NCBI RefSeq assembly: GCF_014280435.1
Contig: NZ_CP060388.1
Location: forward strand, 2,741,501 to 2,805,500
Direction of reading: 5' to 3'
Source of the DNA: Sphingobium sp. KCTC 72723
GTDB taxonomy: Bacteria; Pseudomonadota; Alphaproteobacteria; Sphingomonadales; Sphingomonadaceae
DNA: 64,000 bases
In this document: one piece after another, positions 7,883-16,477 of the stretch
Layout: each line of letters begins with the position of its first letter
Numbering within the stretch: the stretch's first letter is position 1
Program-made: the position numbers and the translations under genes
The notes under the pieces: generated by a model
Told to the model about the DNA's origin: nothing
The model's database searches: none
The model's input: the letters and a program-made list of their open reading frames with translations, nothing else

Positions 7883-10800
7883 ATGACTCTTCCTTTGTTC
7901 GCTACGCAGCAGCCTGATCCCGTCGCAACGCGTTCATGCGCGCAACGCCTATTCGATGTCGCGACAATACTCGCCGGCAGTCTGACGCAATCGCAGATAC
8001 CGACCCGACATGCCCTACGAAAGCTGATGACAGCAAGCTTTGGCGCGAGCGATGCACAAGGCGCATGGTCGATGCGCCAGGCCTATGACGCGCTTGAAAT
8101 CGCCCTGATACTGTTCCTGCGGCGGGGGAATAGTGGCATCGCCAGATCCGGAGATCCGACTGCCTGTTACGCCGCTTTGCGCCGTCTTGAAACCAGCCTG
8201 CCCACGCACAGCTATCGCAGCGAACAGCAGATCGAGATGCAGCAGTTCAGCACGCCGCTGACCCTCGCCTGGCTGGCGGTTCAGGCAGCACGCCTTGGGC
8301 CAGAGGATCATATTCTCGAACCATCGGCAGGCACGGGAATGTTGCTCGGACCCATTCCGCCTGGACGCTGCACCTTCACGCTCAATGAACGCGATCCCGA
8401 CCGCGCGGCGCTGCTCACGCTTGCCATCGGGCAGGCTGTCACCTGCCATGACGCGGAATATATCCATGACCTGTTGCCCCTGGGCGATGATCCTTCTGTG
8501 GTCCTGATCAATCCGCCCTTCGGTCGCAGCGAGGGACGCGGCAATGACCGGCAGGCCGGGGCGCGGCATTTGCGCTCGGCCTTGCTACGACTGCGCCAGC
8601 ACGGTCGCTGTGTCGCCATCATGCCACCTGGCTTTGCTGCTGATGGCAGCGGCGCAAAAGCCTATGCGACGATCGCGCAATTGATCCCTCCTCGCGTTGA
8701 AATCACCATCCTGGGCAGCCCCTTTGCCAAACATGGCACCGGTATCGCTGTACGACTGCTGTTATTCGACAAGGGATGGCATGGTCAGGGACAAAGTCAT
8801 GTCGCCGATAATCTGGACGCAGCGCTTGATCTCGTCCTGGCACTGCCTGACCGGCTCGATCCACCTGCCTTGTTGCCACCCCCGCCGTTGCCAAAGCCAC
8901 CAAGTCCTGCCGTCGCGTTCCATCTCCCTCGCCCAAAGGCAAAGGATGAGGCGGCATCGCTGTTTCGCACTTTGTCCGCCACGCCGCTCGCCGCGCCGGC
9001 GCGTATAGCAGCAAACAATGCCAATGCTGTTCCGCTTTCCTACGCCGTTCGCGACACGCCTCTGCCGGTAGGCGAGCCTGTTGGCATCTATGCGCCCTGG
9101 CGGCTTGCGCGGATTGCGATCGAAGGTGCGACACCTCATCCCGACAATCTGGTGGAATCCCTGGCCATGGGATCAGTATTGCCGCCCGTACCGCGCTGGC
9201 AGCCATTATTACAACCAAGGGCGCTCGCTGCCCTGTCCGAGGCGCAACTGGAAACCATCATCCATGCAGGCGAAGCCTTTTCACGCGATCTGCCCGGTAC
9301 GTTCACGCCCAATGCAGCAGGGGATCAACTCCATGAAGATCCTGCAGGGCGCGCCTATCGGACGGGCTATTTCATTGGCGATGGCACAGGCGTTGGCAAG
9401 GGCCGGGAAGGGGCGGGCCTGATCCTTGACCAGTGGAACAGGGGTAATCGCCGTGCCATCTGGATTTCGCGCAGTGCTGCCCTGCTCGAAGACGCCCGAA
9501 GGGACTGGAGCGCCCTTGGCGGCCTGCCGATCGATATCCAGCCGCTCGATGCGTTCCCGCTCGGTGAGCCGATCGCCATGACGTCTGGCATTCTCTTCCT
9601 CACCTATGCAACGCTGCGCTCGGTCCGTCAGGACAACATCTCACGCCTGCAGCAGATATTGGGCTGGACCGATGCTGAATTTGAGGGCGTCATCCTGTTT
9701 GATGAATCCCACGCGATGGGCAACGCTGCGGGCACGCAAGGCGATTTTGGAACGGCGAAGGGGTCAGAGCAAGGCCTGGCGGGCGTTCGCCTCCAAAATG
9801 CCCTGCCCCGCGCGCGGATAGCCTATGTGTCCGCGACGGGTGCCACCAAGCCTGAAAACCTCAGCTATGCCTCGCGCCTTGGCCTGTGGGGGCCGGGCAC
9901 AGGCTTTACCGACCGCAGTGCTTTCATGGCGGCGATGGACGGGGGCGGGATCGCCGCGATGGAGATCGTGGCGCGGGATCTCAAGGCCACCGGCCTCTAC
10001 ACCGCGCGGGCGCTGAGCTTTGCCGGAGTAGAATATGATCCGCTCGAACATCGATTGAGCCCTGACCAGATCGCCATCTATGATGCCTTCGCGGATGGGT
10101 GGGCGGTGATCCATGCCAATCTGCACCAGATATTGGGCACTTCCGGCGTCGTCGATGCCATGTCGGGTCAGACGCTGAACGGCCAGGCCAAAGGCGCGGC
10201 GCTCAGTCGATTTGAAAGTGCCAAGCAGCGCTTCTTCTCGCAATTGTTGATTGCGATGAAGGTGCCGAGCCTGATCAAGTCCATAGAGGCAGAGATAGCC
10301 GTCGGCCATGTTGCTGTCGTGCAACTCGTCACGACAGCCGAGGCGATATTGGAACGCCGTCTTGCCGATTTATGTGCGGAAGATCGTGCCAGCTTAAATC
10401 TTGACCTGTCGCCGCTTCAAATCCTGATTGATTATCTCACATCGGCCTTTCCCACCCGGCAGATGCGGGTGTACCGCGCCAGCGACGGCGAACTACGCTC
10501 TGAACCGATGATCGATGCCGACGGGCAGCCCGTCCATTGCCAGGAAGCGCTCGATGCGCGCGACACGATGATCGAGGATCTGTGCGCGCTCCCTCCCATC
10601 CCTGCTGCCCTGGACGCGCTCATCGCGCATTTTGGTGCGGACAAGGTCGCCGAGGTTACCGGGCGCTCACGCCGGATCGTCGTTGATAGCAGCGGGCGGC
10701 AGCAGGTCGAGCGGCGCGGCACACATGCCAATATCAGCGAAACACGAGCGTTTATGGAAGGGGTCAAGCCCATATTGATATTCAGCGACGCCGGATCCAC

Positions 10801-12199
10801 CGGGCGCTCCTACCATGCCGATCTTGCCAGCAAAAGCGCAGACAAACGCCGCATCCATTTCCTGCTCGAACCAGGTTGGCGTGCCGACGTCGCGATCCAG
10901 GGGCTTGGACGCACCCATCGTACCAACCAGGCCTGCCCCCCGGTGTTCCGGCCTGTGACCACTAACTGCAAGGGCGAACGCCGCTTCATCAGCACGATTG
11001 CGCGAAGGCTGGATGGCCTTGGAGCCCTAACTCGCGGACAACGGCAGACGGGCGGCCAAAATATGTTCGATCCGGCCGACAATCTTGAAAGCGACTATGC
11101 GCGTGAAGCGCTTGGGCAATGGTATCGGCTGCTTTTCGCAGGCAAGCTTTCCAGCGTGACGATGGGCGACTTCGTCACACTGACTGGTCTCAAGCTCGTC
11201 GATGAGGGCGGTAACCTGCTTGAAACCCTCCCGCCCATCCAGCGCTGGCTCAATCGCATCCTGGCGCTGCGGATCACGATCCAGAATGCGATCTTTGAGG
11301 AATATATGGGTCTTATCCAGGCGAGGGTGGACGCAGCACGCGCGGCGGGCACGCTGGACCTTGGAGTCGAGACTATTCGCGCCGAGCGGATCGAGACCTT
11401 GTTTGAGCAGATTTTGCGCACAGATCCGGTGACCGGCGCGCAGACCCGTCTGTTGCGCCTCGAGCTTCACATCCGGCCCCGCGTTACCACATGGCACATC
11501 CTGAACCAGCGGTATCAGGGCATCGATGACATGGCTTGGTTGCGCAACAGCCGCTCCGGGCGCGTCGCCTTGCAATTGCCCTCCTGGTCGATCACCGATG
11601 AAGAAGGGCGACCCATTCTCATGTGCCAGCTTGTCCGGCCCACTGGATCGACGCGGATCGACCGGGCATCGCTCGCGCATAGTCACTGGGCCTGCATCGA
11701 TGCCCAGACATTCAAGGCTTTCTGGGACGAGGAGGTAGCCGCCGCGGAGGGACGGCTCGACCTCGAGACCATCTGGGTCGCGACGGGCCTTCTTCTGCCT
11801 GTTTGGAACAGGCTACCACAGGACGATGTGCGCGTGTGGCGTATCGATAATGGCGCGGGCACATCCATCTTAGGCCGGATCATTCGTCCGGGCGCGGTCG
11901 AAAAACTGCAGGCAGCCTTTGGACTGGAACAGGGCATAAGGCTCGGTGCCAGAGACCTGCTTACTGCCGTAAAAGCTGGGGACGAAGTCGCCATACCGGG
12001 TCTTGGTAAAGCGCGTCTTGCCTATGTTCTCGTCAACAGTGCCCGTCGCCTTGAAATCCGTGACTATGATGCTGATGACCGCGCCTGGCTGAAAGCGCGC
12101 GGTGTGTTCAGCGAGATCATCCAGTATCGCACGCGGCTTTTCGTTCCCGTCGACAGGGCTGTCGAAATACTCGACGCGATCATCGCGGAGCGACGCTGA
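7883..12199 (+). CDS. DNA methyltransferase-strawberry-notch-type helicase fusion (DarB-like)
   Basis: 1438 residues from ATG 7883 (GGAG six bases upstream; a longer frame from 7772 runs back through the terminator). The N-terminal third is an N6-adenine methyltransferase fold: SAM motif LEPSAGTGML (~145) and catalytic NPPFGR (~209). The centre and C-terminus form a superfamily-2 helicase of the strawberry notch type: Walker A GDGTGVGKG (~499), DESH box in ILFDESHAMG (~604) and arginine-finger motif GRTHRTNQ (~1009). The combination resembles phage P1 DarB, packaged to protect incoming DNA from type I restriction. The inferred role is anti-restriction or DNA remodelling during plasmid establishment. 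There is no nuclease motif. Confidence 0.85.
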   Translation: MTLPLFATQQPDPVATRSCAQRLFDVATILAGSLTQSQIPTRHALRKLMTASFGASDAQGAWSMRQAYDALEIALILFLRRGNSGIARSGDPTACYAALRRLETSLPTHSYRSEQQIEMQQFSTPLTLAWLAVQAARLGPEDHILEPSAGTGMLLGPIPPGRCTFTLNERDPDRAALLTLAIGQAVTCHDAEYIHDLLPLGDDPSVVLINPPFGRSEGRGNDRQAGARHLRSALLRLRQHGRCVAIMPPGFAADGSGAKAYATIAQLIPPRVEITILGSPFAKHGTGIAVRLLLFDKGWHGQGQSHVADNLDAALDLVLALPDRLDPPALLPPPPLPKPPSPAVAFHLPRPKAKDEAASLFRTLSATPLAAPARIAANNANAVPLSYAVRDTPLPVGEPVGIYAPWRLARIAIEGATPHPDNLVESLAMGSVLPPVPRWQPLLQPRALAALSEAQLETIIHAGEAFSRDLPGTFTPNAAGDQLHEDPAGRAYRTGYFIGDGTGVGKGREGAGLILDQWNRGNRRAIWISRSAALLEDARRDWSALGGLPIDIQPLDAFPLGEPIAMTSGILFLTYATLRSVRQDNISRLQQILGWTDAEFEGVILFDESHAMGNAAGTQGDFGTAKGSEQGLAGVRLQNALPRARIAYVSATGATKPENLSYASRLGLWGPGTGFTDRSAFMAAMDGGGIAAMEIVARDLKATGLYTARALSFAGVEYDPLEHRLSPDQIAIYDAFADGWAVIHANLHQILGTSGVVDAMSGQTLNGQAKGAALSRFESAKQRFFSQLLIAMKVPSLIKSIEAEIAVGHVAVVQLVTTAEAILERRLADLCAEDRASLNLDLSPLQILIDYLTSAFPTRQMRVYRASDGELRSEPMIDADGQPVHCQEALDARDTMIEDLCALPPIPAALDALIAHFGADKVAEVTGRSRRIVVDSSGRQQVERRGTHANISETRAFMEGVKPILIFSDAGSTGRSYHADLASKSADKRRIHFLLEPGWRADVAIQGLGRTHRTNQACPPVFRPVTTNCKGERRFISTIARRLDGLGALTRGQRQTGGQNMFDPADNLESDYAREALGQWYRLLFAGKLSSVTMGDFVTLTGLKLVDEGGNLLETLPPIQRWLNRILALRITIQNAIFEEYMGLIQARVDAARAAGTLDLGVETIRAERIETLFEQILRTDPVTGAQTRLLRLELHIRPRVTTWHILNQRYQGIDDMAWLRNSRSGRVALQLPSWSITDEEGRPILMCQLVRPTGSTRIDRASLAHSHWACIDAQTFKAFWDEEVAAAEGRLDLETIWVATGLLLPVWNRLPQDDVRVWRIDNGAGTSILGRIIRPGAVEKLQAAFGLEQGIRLGARDLLTAVKAGDEVAIPGLGKARLAYVLVNSARRLEIRDYDADDRAWLKARGVFSEIIQYRTRLFVPVDRAVEILDAIIAERR

Positions 12200-12255
12200 G
12201 ACGGCCACGTGTGACATGGCAATACCCAAACCCGCTCATCTGACAGGGGAAACTT

Positions 12256-12492
12256 ATGTTCAATCCGTTTCAGCGTACATGCGCCGACGCCTATTGCGAG
12301 GGTGACTTCGCCCATGTCGAAGATATCGAGCAGGTTCGCGCAGTAAGCGATACGCTCTTCACATTTCTGATGATTGAGTTGGGCACCCCCGAGGATTGCG
12401 ACACGCGCGAAGAAGCACTGCGCAGAATGGCGATGGCGATTGGAAACATCCAGGATGTTGCCGCTGCGATTGAAAAGATGCAGACAGCCTGA
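12256..12492 (+). CDS. Small hypothetical acidic protein
   Basis: 78 residues from ATG 12256 with AGGGGAAA upstream. The sequence (MFNPFQRTCADAYCEGDFAHVEDIEQVRAVSDTL…) has normal protein composition, mainly helical and acidic. No family was recognised. It lies 56 bp after the methyltransferase-helicase gene on the same strand and is probably co-transcribed. A small acidic partner is compatible with a DNA mimic or regulator, but that is speculation. Confidence 0.6.
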   Translation: MFNPFQRTCADAYCEGDFAHVEDIEQVRAVSDTLFTFLMIELGTPEDCDTREEALRRMAMAIGNIQDVAAAIEKMQTA

Positions 12493-12601
12493 ATATCTGG
12501 ACTTGTAGGTAGCAATCCTATGGTCAGACATTGGCCGCCGAAGCTTATGGAACCCAAGCACCCCGGCGGCTGTCCTGCTTATCTCGATGTCTCGGACTAG
12601 G

Positions 12602-13573
12602 TCAGCTTTCCGCCATTTCCGGCGCGGGCTGCGCGTCGGGCGTTTTGATACCGAGGGTCTTTCGAGGGGATTTTACGGCCTTTGCAGAGCGAGCTTTGGG
12701 TGCGGGTTGCACTGGCGTCTTTTTCGCGGTGACGCTCGATTGACGTTTCGCTTTCGCAGGCTTCGAGGCTTTGACGGTGTCAACAGGTGGGGCGATCGCA
12801 TCACTAGATGTCGCCGATATGCTGACTTTGGAAGGCGTTTTTCGCGCAGGCTTGGCGACAGGCTGGTCTCCTGCTGCCTTCACCTTGCGCGATGCCTTGG
12901 GTGGTAAAATGTCGGCAGATGTCGTTATGACTGGATCTTTTGGAGCGTCGGTTGCGGACATCTTCTCATCGGCGGTTGATGCTATGAGCGCAGATACAGC
13001 CTTGCTTGTGGGCCTGGCCCGGCTTGTTGCGACCGTCGTTTTAGGCGTCTTTACCTTCCGCTCCTTGCCCGTCACAGGCGCAGACGCTTGTTCGGTAGAG
13101 ACATCGGCGGCGGTCGTCTCGCTCGTCGCCGGCGACGCTTTAGCAGCGCTCGCTGAGGCGGCTTTTGCTGCAGTTCCACGCTGTCCAAGGCCGAGCCTTT
13201 GCGCCACTTCCCGGCGCTGCGCGGAATAGCCCGGTGCAACCATGGGATAGGTTGAAGCAAGACCATAGCGCTCACGATATTGCGCGGGCGTCAGGCCATG
13301 CGAGGCCAGATGCCGTTTGAGCGTTTTATAAGGCCGGCCGTCGATGAGGCTGATGAGATGCTCGCGGGAGGCGAGACTTTTGCGAACACTGACTGCAGGC
13401 GTGTATTCCGGTACGGGCTCTGCCTCCGCTGCCGATGTTTGCGCCACCAGCGCTGCGCGAGTCGACTGGATCAACCCTGCCAGATCTGCGCTTGGCACCA
13501 TATTATTGGTGACATAGGCGCTGAGCAACTGAACGGTCAGAACCGTGTAGTCGGGCTGGTCGGCATCGGTCAT
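12602..13573 (-). CDS. MucR/Ros-like regulator with long histone-H1-like tail
   Basis: 323 residues from ATG 13573. Residues ~1-130 match the MucR/Ros family, ending in the hallmark LIDGRPYKTLKRHLASHGLTP, then a 'YPMVAPGYSAQR…LGLGQ' segment. Both His of the zinc finger are present (KRHLASH), but the first Cys of Ros is Ser here (ISLIDG), so zinc binding is probably lost, as in some family members. Residues ~135-323 are an almost uninterrupted Lys/Ala/Pro/Ser/Thr-rich tail resembling eukaryotic histone H1 or AlgP-type proteins. The gene is the only one on the - strand between 4.5 and 19 kb. The prediction is a plasmid-encoded nucleoid-structuring repressor. Confidence 0.8.
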   Translation of the reverse strand: MTDADQPDYTVLTVQLLSAYVTNNMVPSADLAGLIQSTRAALVAQTSAAEAEPVPEYTPAVSVRKSLASREHLISLIDGRPYKTLKRHLASHGLTPAQYRERYGLASTYPMVAPGYSAQRREVAQRLGLGQRGTAAKAASASAAKASPATSETTAADVSTEQASAPVTGKERKVKTPKTTVATSRARPTSKAVSALIASTADEKMSATDAPKDPVITTSADILPPKASRKVKAAGDQPVAKPARKTPSKVSISATSSDAIAPPVDTVKASKPAKAKRQSSVTAKKTPVQPAPKARSAKAVKSPRKTLGIKTPDAQPAPEMAES

Positions 13574-13669
13574 GGGAATATCCTGTCCAAGGCATGGTAA
13601 GAATGTCGGCGCTGCAGGAGCCGCAGCTCAAAAACAGGACTTTAGCCATCCGGGCCGTGATTTGTCAAA

Positions 13670-13679
13670 GGGGAGGGGG
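13670..13679 (+). promoter_or_regulatory. Purine-rich GGGGAGGGGG tract
   Basis: Lies in the divergent control region between the MucR-like gene and the gene at 13740, 60 bp before that GTG start. It is a copy of the recurring tract. Confidence 0.35.
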
Positions 13680-13739
13680 AGCCATGTCTGTGCAGGCAAA
13701 CAGATTGGGCAGGTAAACCGGTACAGGAGCATATGGACA

Positions 13740-14180
13740 GTGGCGGACATATATATTCAGGGGAGTTTTGCGTTCATATGTCATGTGGAAGAGGCCGAAA
13801 CATTGGACCAAGCCTGGTACGCCGTAATGTCGTTGCGCGATGACGTCGAGCCAGACACGCCCTCCGCCGCACTCACTACATTGTTTCCCCCTCTTGATGA
13901 AGACGATCCATGGTCAGGCCTGCTCAGCATCTTCGACGATCGCGATTTCCCCGACTTTGGTGCTGATCTCCAGATCGACGTCGACCGCGATAATCGGGAC
14001 ATGCGAATAGTGGTGATTTGCGGGATGACGGATTTTCAGCCTGCGCCGATCGAAAAGCTGATCCAGCGCTCCTGCGCCCAAAGCCTGGCACAGGCACCGA
14101 TCGGTTTTGAATGGGCGGAAGTCTGTTCCAGACCGCGCGTCGGACATTTTCGCGGCGGGTGGTGCGCCCATCTTTTCTGA
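13740..14180 (+). CDS. Hypothetical acidic protein
   Basis: About 146 residues from GTG 13740, chosen because AGGAG lies 9-10 bp upstream and the in-frame extension to 13572 reads as non-coding. The sequence (…IYIQGSFAFICHVEEAETLDQAWYAVMSLRDDVEP…) is strongly acidic in the middle (DEDDPWSGLLSIFDDRDFPDF). No domain was recognised. It is divergent from the MucR-like gene across ~165 bp, so it may share regulation. It precedes DUF932 by 186 bp. Confidence 0.6.
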   Translation: MADIYIQGSFAFICHVEEAETLDQAWYAVMSLRDDVEPDTPSAALTTLFPPLDEDDPWSGLLSIFDDRDFPDFGADLQIDVDRDNRDMRIVVICGMTDFQPAPIEKLIQRSCAQSLAQAPIGFEWAEVCSRPRVGHFRGGWCAHLF

Positions 14181-14293
14181 TCGCCTCGAATTTGAAAGCA
14201 CGCATCACGCCTTGTCGGCCGCCCTGAGCGGTGACGTGATCTGAACGGTGACACGCTGTTTGTGGGACACAAGTCCGTGGCCCCACATGCGGA

Positions 14294-14304
14294 GGGGAGG
14301 GGGG
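14294..14304 (+). promoter_or_regulatory. Purine-rich GGGGAGGGGGG tract
   Basis: 62 bp before the DUF932 start at 14367. It is the longest G-run copy of the recurring element. Confidence 0.35.
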
Positions 14305-14366
14305 AAGGGATTTGCGAGGATCAGTGGCGCTGCCCTGGCTTCATGACCCTATGAGGAGAGCCTCCC

Positions 14367-15563
14367 ATGTCCAGTCTTGCAATACCTGTCGACAGTGCGC
14401 CGGTAACAGGGGCCTATCGCGTCGATATTTCCCGCGGCCATAATGTCAGCCGTGTCTCGTCAGAATGGTTTTCGCGTCCCGATGACGAGAAATTCCTGTC
14501 GCTGACAGACCTTTACGACAATGTCCGCACAAGGGCCGCGCGAGCGACGACACGGATCGTCGAAAGCCGATCGCTCCGGGTTGAAGCGCGTGCCGATAAT
14601 CCGGAACGCCTGACCCTGTTCTTGCCAGGCGAGGATATGCCTATCGCGCCCACCAACTGGTCCTTTGGCCAGCTCTCCAGCCTGGTCGGTGCACCCGCTT
14701 CCTATCTGCGCTCACTGCCCGCAGCGCTTGCTGGCATCAATCTCCAGCATGGCCTGCTCTCCCATCGCGGCGAACAGGTGAAGCTGCTTCAGACGCACAA
14801 TGGCCGCGCTGAATTGCGCGCGGTCACAGGTCCTGATTATGGACGCATCTGGGATCATGAGCTGGTCGCCGCAGTCATGAAGATCGCGGGCGACGGCGTG
14901 GGCGATACGCGCTGGAAAGTGCCCGGCGTCCTCGACTGGTCTTCGATGCACTATAACCCCTTTGTCGATGTAACCCGCGATACCACGACGCTCTATGCAT
15001 CCGATCGCGATGTCTTCCTCTTCCTTGTGGATGATACCCACCCGATTGAGGCCGGACGTCTTGCCAATGGCGATCCGGACCTGTTCTTCCGCGGTTTTTA
15101 CTGCTGGAATTCGGAAGTCGGGTCAAAGACGCTGGGCATTGCCACTTTCTACCTGCGCGCCGTCTGCATGAATCGCAATCTATGGGGTGTGGAGAATTTC
15201 GAGGAAATCTCGATCCGCCACTCCAAGTTTGCCGCCAATCGCTTCGCCCATGAAGCCGCGCCTGCACTTGAAAACTTCGCTGATTCCTCCGCCAGCGGCT
15301 TCATCCAGGGCATCCGCGCCGCGCGCGAGCGCATCGTTGCCCGCAGCGACGAAGATCGCCAGACATTCCTGCGAGGTCAGGGTTTTTCCAAAGCCGAAAC
15401 CGGCAAGATCATCGCCACCGTGCTGGCCGAAGAAGGTCATCCGCCTGCCAGCATTTTCGACTTTGTCCAGGGCATCACCGCCCATGCCCGGTCCAAATCC
15501 AACCAGGACAGCCGTCTCGACGTTGAGGCGAAGGGACGCCGCTTACTCGAACGGGCGCATTAA
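14367..15563 (+). CDS. DUF932 (phage/plasmid-like) protein
   Basis: 398 residues from ATG 14367 with AGGAGAG upstream. The sequence follows the DUF932/TIGR03299 family: 'SWFSRPDDEKFLSL' near the N-terminus, 'FGQLSSLVGAPASYLRSLPA', 'RAVTGPDYGRIWDHELV…', 'LYASDRDVFLFLVDD', 'RGFYCWNSEVGSKTLG' and 'CMNRNLWGV'. Members occur on plasmids and phages of many Proteobacteria. Function is unproven; proximity to establishment genes suggests a role in early plasmid life. Length is typical. Confidence 0.85.
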   Translation: MSSLAIPVDSAPVTGAYRVDISRGHNVSRVSSEWFSRPDDEKFLSLTDLYDNVRTRAARATTRIVESRSLRVEARADNPERLTLFLPGEDMPIAPTNWSFGQLSSLVGAPASYLRSLPAALAGINLQHGLLSHRGEQVKLLQTHNGRAELRAVTGPDYGRIWDHELVAAVMKIAGDGVGDTRWKVPGVLDWSSMHYNPFVDVTRDTTTLYASDRDVFLFLVDDTHPIEAGRLANGDPDLFFRGFYCWNSEVGSKTLGIATFYLRAVCMNRNLWGVENFEEISIRHSKFAANRFAHEAAPALENFADSSASGFIQGIRAARERIVARSDEDRQTFLRGQGFSKAETGKIIATVLAEEGHPPASIFDFVQGITAHARSKSNQDSRLDVEAKGRRLLERAH

Positions 15564-15664
15564 ACCCGGCTGATCCCGGCACCGCGTCGCCCAATCCCCC
15601 ATTCCCCCACCAGTGACGGTCGTTGGAAGGCGATCGTCACGCTCGCCCTTGAAAGGACGCCATC

Positions 15665-15877
15665 ATGCGGACCTCGTCCCAGCATTCGCTCCAAAGCTTT
15701 CGCGTCGATATCCACTTCTTCAGCGGATCTGACCTTTATGCCTGTGAAACATACCAGATCGATGCACCCGATTGGTATCGCGCCGAGCAGCAGGCGCTGC
15801 AATTGTCGGGCGAGAGCGCTTACGACAATAGTCGAGTGCCGGATCTTCGGCGCACGGCGACATCATCGCTGGCCTGA
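15665..15877 (+). CDS. Small hypothetical protein
   Basis: 70 residues from ATG 15665 preceded by GAAAGGA. The sequence (MRTSSQHSLQSFRVDIHFFSGSDLYACETYQIDAPDWYRAEQQAL…) has well-distributed hydrophobic and aromatic positions and looks genuinely coding. No family was recognised. It is part of a run of small genes with individual Shine-Dalgarno sites between DUF932 and the GHKL ATPase. A pyrimidine-rich stretch (purine-rich on the other strand) lies ~60 bp upstream. Confidence 0.6.
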   Translation: MRTSSQHSLQSFRVDIHFFSGSDLYACETYQIDAPDWYRAEQQALQLSGESAYDNSRVPDLRRTATSSLA

Positions 15878-15946
15878 CCGTGCGTCTACCGCGCCATGTC
15901 GCCGCGCAGACACATCTCCTACACCATATATTTCAGGAGTTTTCCT

Positions 15947-16351
15947 ATGCCTTCCTCTGCAATGCGCGGCCTTGCCTCGCTACTGGCGGGATCGTCCATG
16001 CCCGCACGCACCCATCCTGAATTGCGCAGCCGACCTGCAGAACAGTCGCCTACGCCCGCAATTGGCGTGATCGGCAAATATCAGCTGCTTTCCACCGCGC
16101 ATCTCTCAATGAACACGGCGCTGTTGCTTGACAGCTGGTGCAATGGCCACGCCCATGAAGCGCCAACCATCGTGGCGCGCAACGCTCATGGCTGGTTTCT
16201 GTCGACCCGCTCTATGTCAGCCGATTGCGAGCGCGCCCTGCCTGCCGATCTGATGGCGGCCATCCTCTTTGCGCGGCGGCGCGGCATCGATCTGCTGCAT
16301 TTCGACTGCGATGGTCCAACGCTGCCGCAATTGCTCGTGCATGACTGGTGA
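15947..16351 (+). CDS. DUF5983-like protein
   Basis: 134 residues from ATG 15947 (CAGGAG upstream; an extension to 15896 has no such site). The C-terminal half shows the pattern I associate with DUF5983: LLSTAHLS near the start of the domain, a central 'HGWFLS' strand, 'LPADLMAAILFARRRGIDLLHFDCDGP' and a terminal 'HDW'. Family assignment is from memory, not a search. A second, apparently frameshifted relative lies at 18191-18504, so the two copies flank the GHKL ATPase gene. Confidence 0.6.
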   Translation: MPSSAMRGLASLLAGSSMPARTHPELRSRPAEQSPTPAIGVIGKYQLLSTAHLSMNTALLLDSWCNGHAHEAPTIVARNAHGWFLSTRSMSADCERALPADLMAAILFARRRGIDLLHFDCDGPTLPQLLVHDW

Positions 16352-16418
16352 ACATGAAGCACGCGGCGGCAAATCGCTTTGCGTGGATCGGCCTGGCAGC
16401 GGCGCATTTGCGATCGGA

Positions 16419-16428
16419 GGGGAGGGGG
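16419..16428 (+). promoter_or_regulatory. Purine-rich GGGGAGGGGG tract next to TTTGACA
   Basis: 49 bp before the ATPase start at 16478, followed at once by ACTTTGACA, a possible -35 hexamer. A copy of the recurring element. Confidence 0.35.
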
Positions 16429-16477
16429 ACTTTGACAAGGGGCGGAAAATGACCGCCTGTCCAAGGAGACACATATC

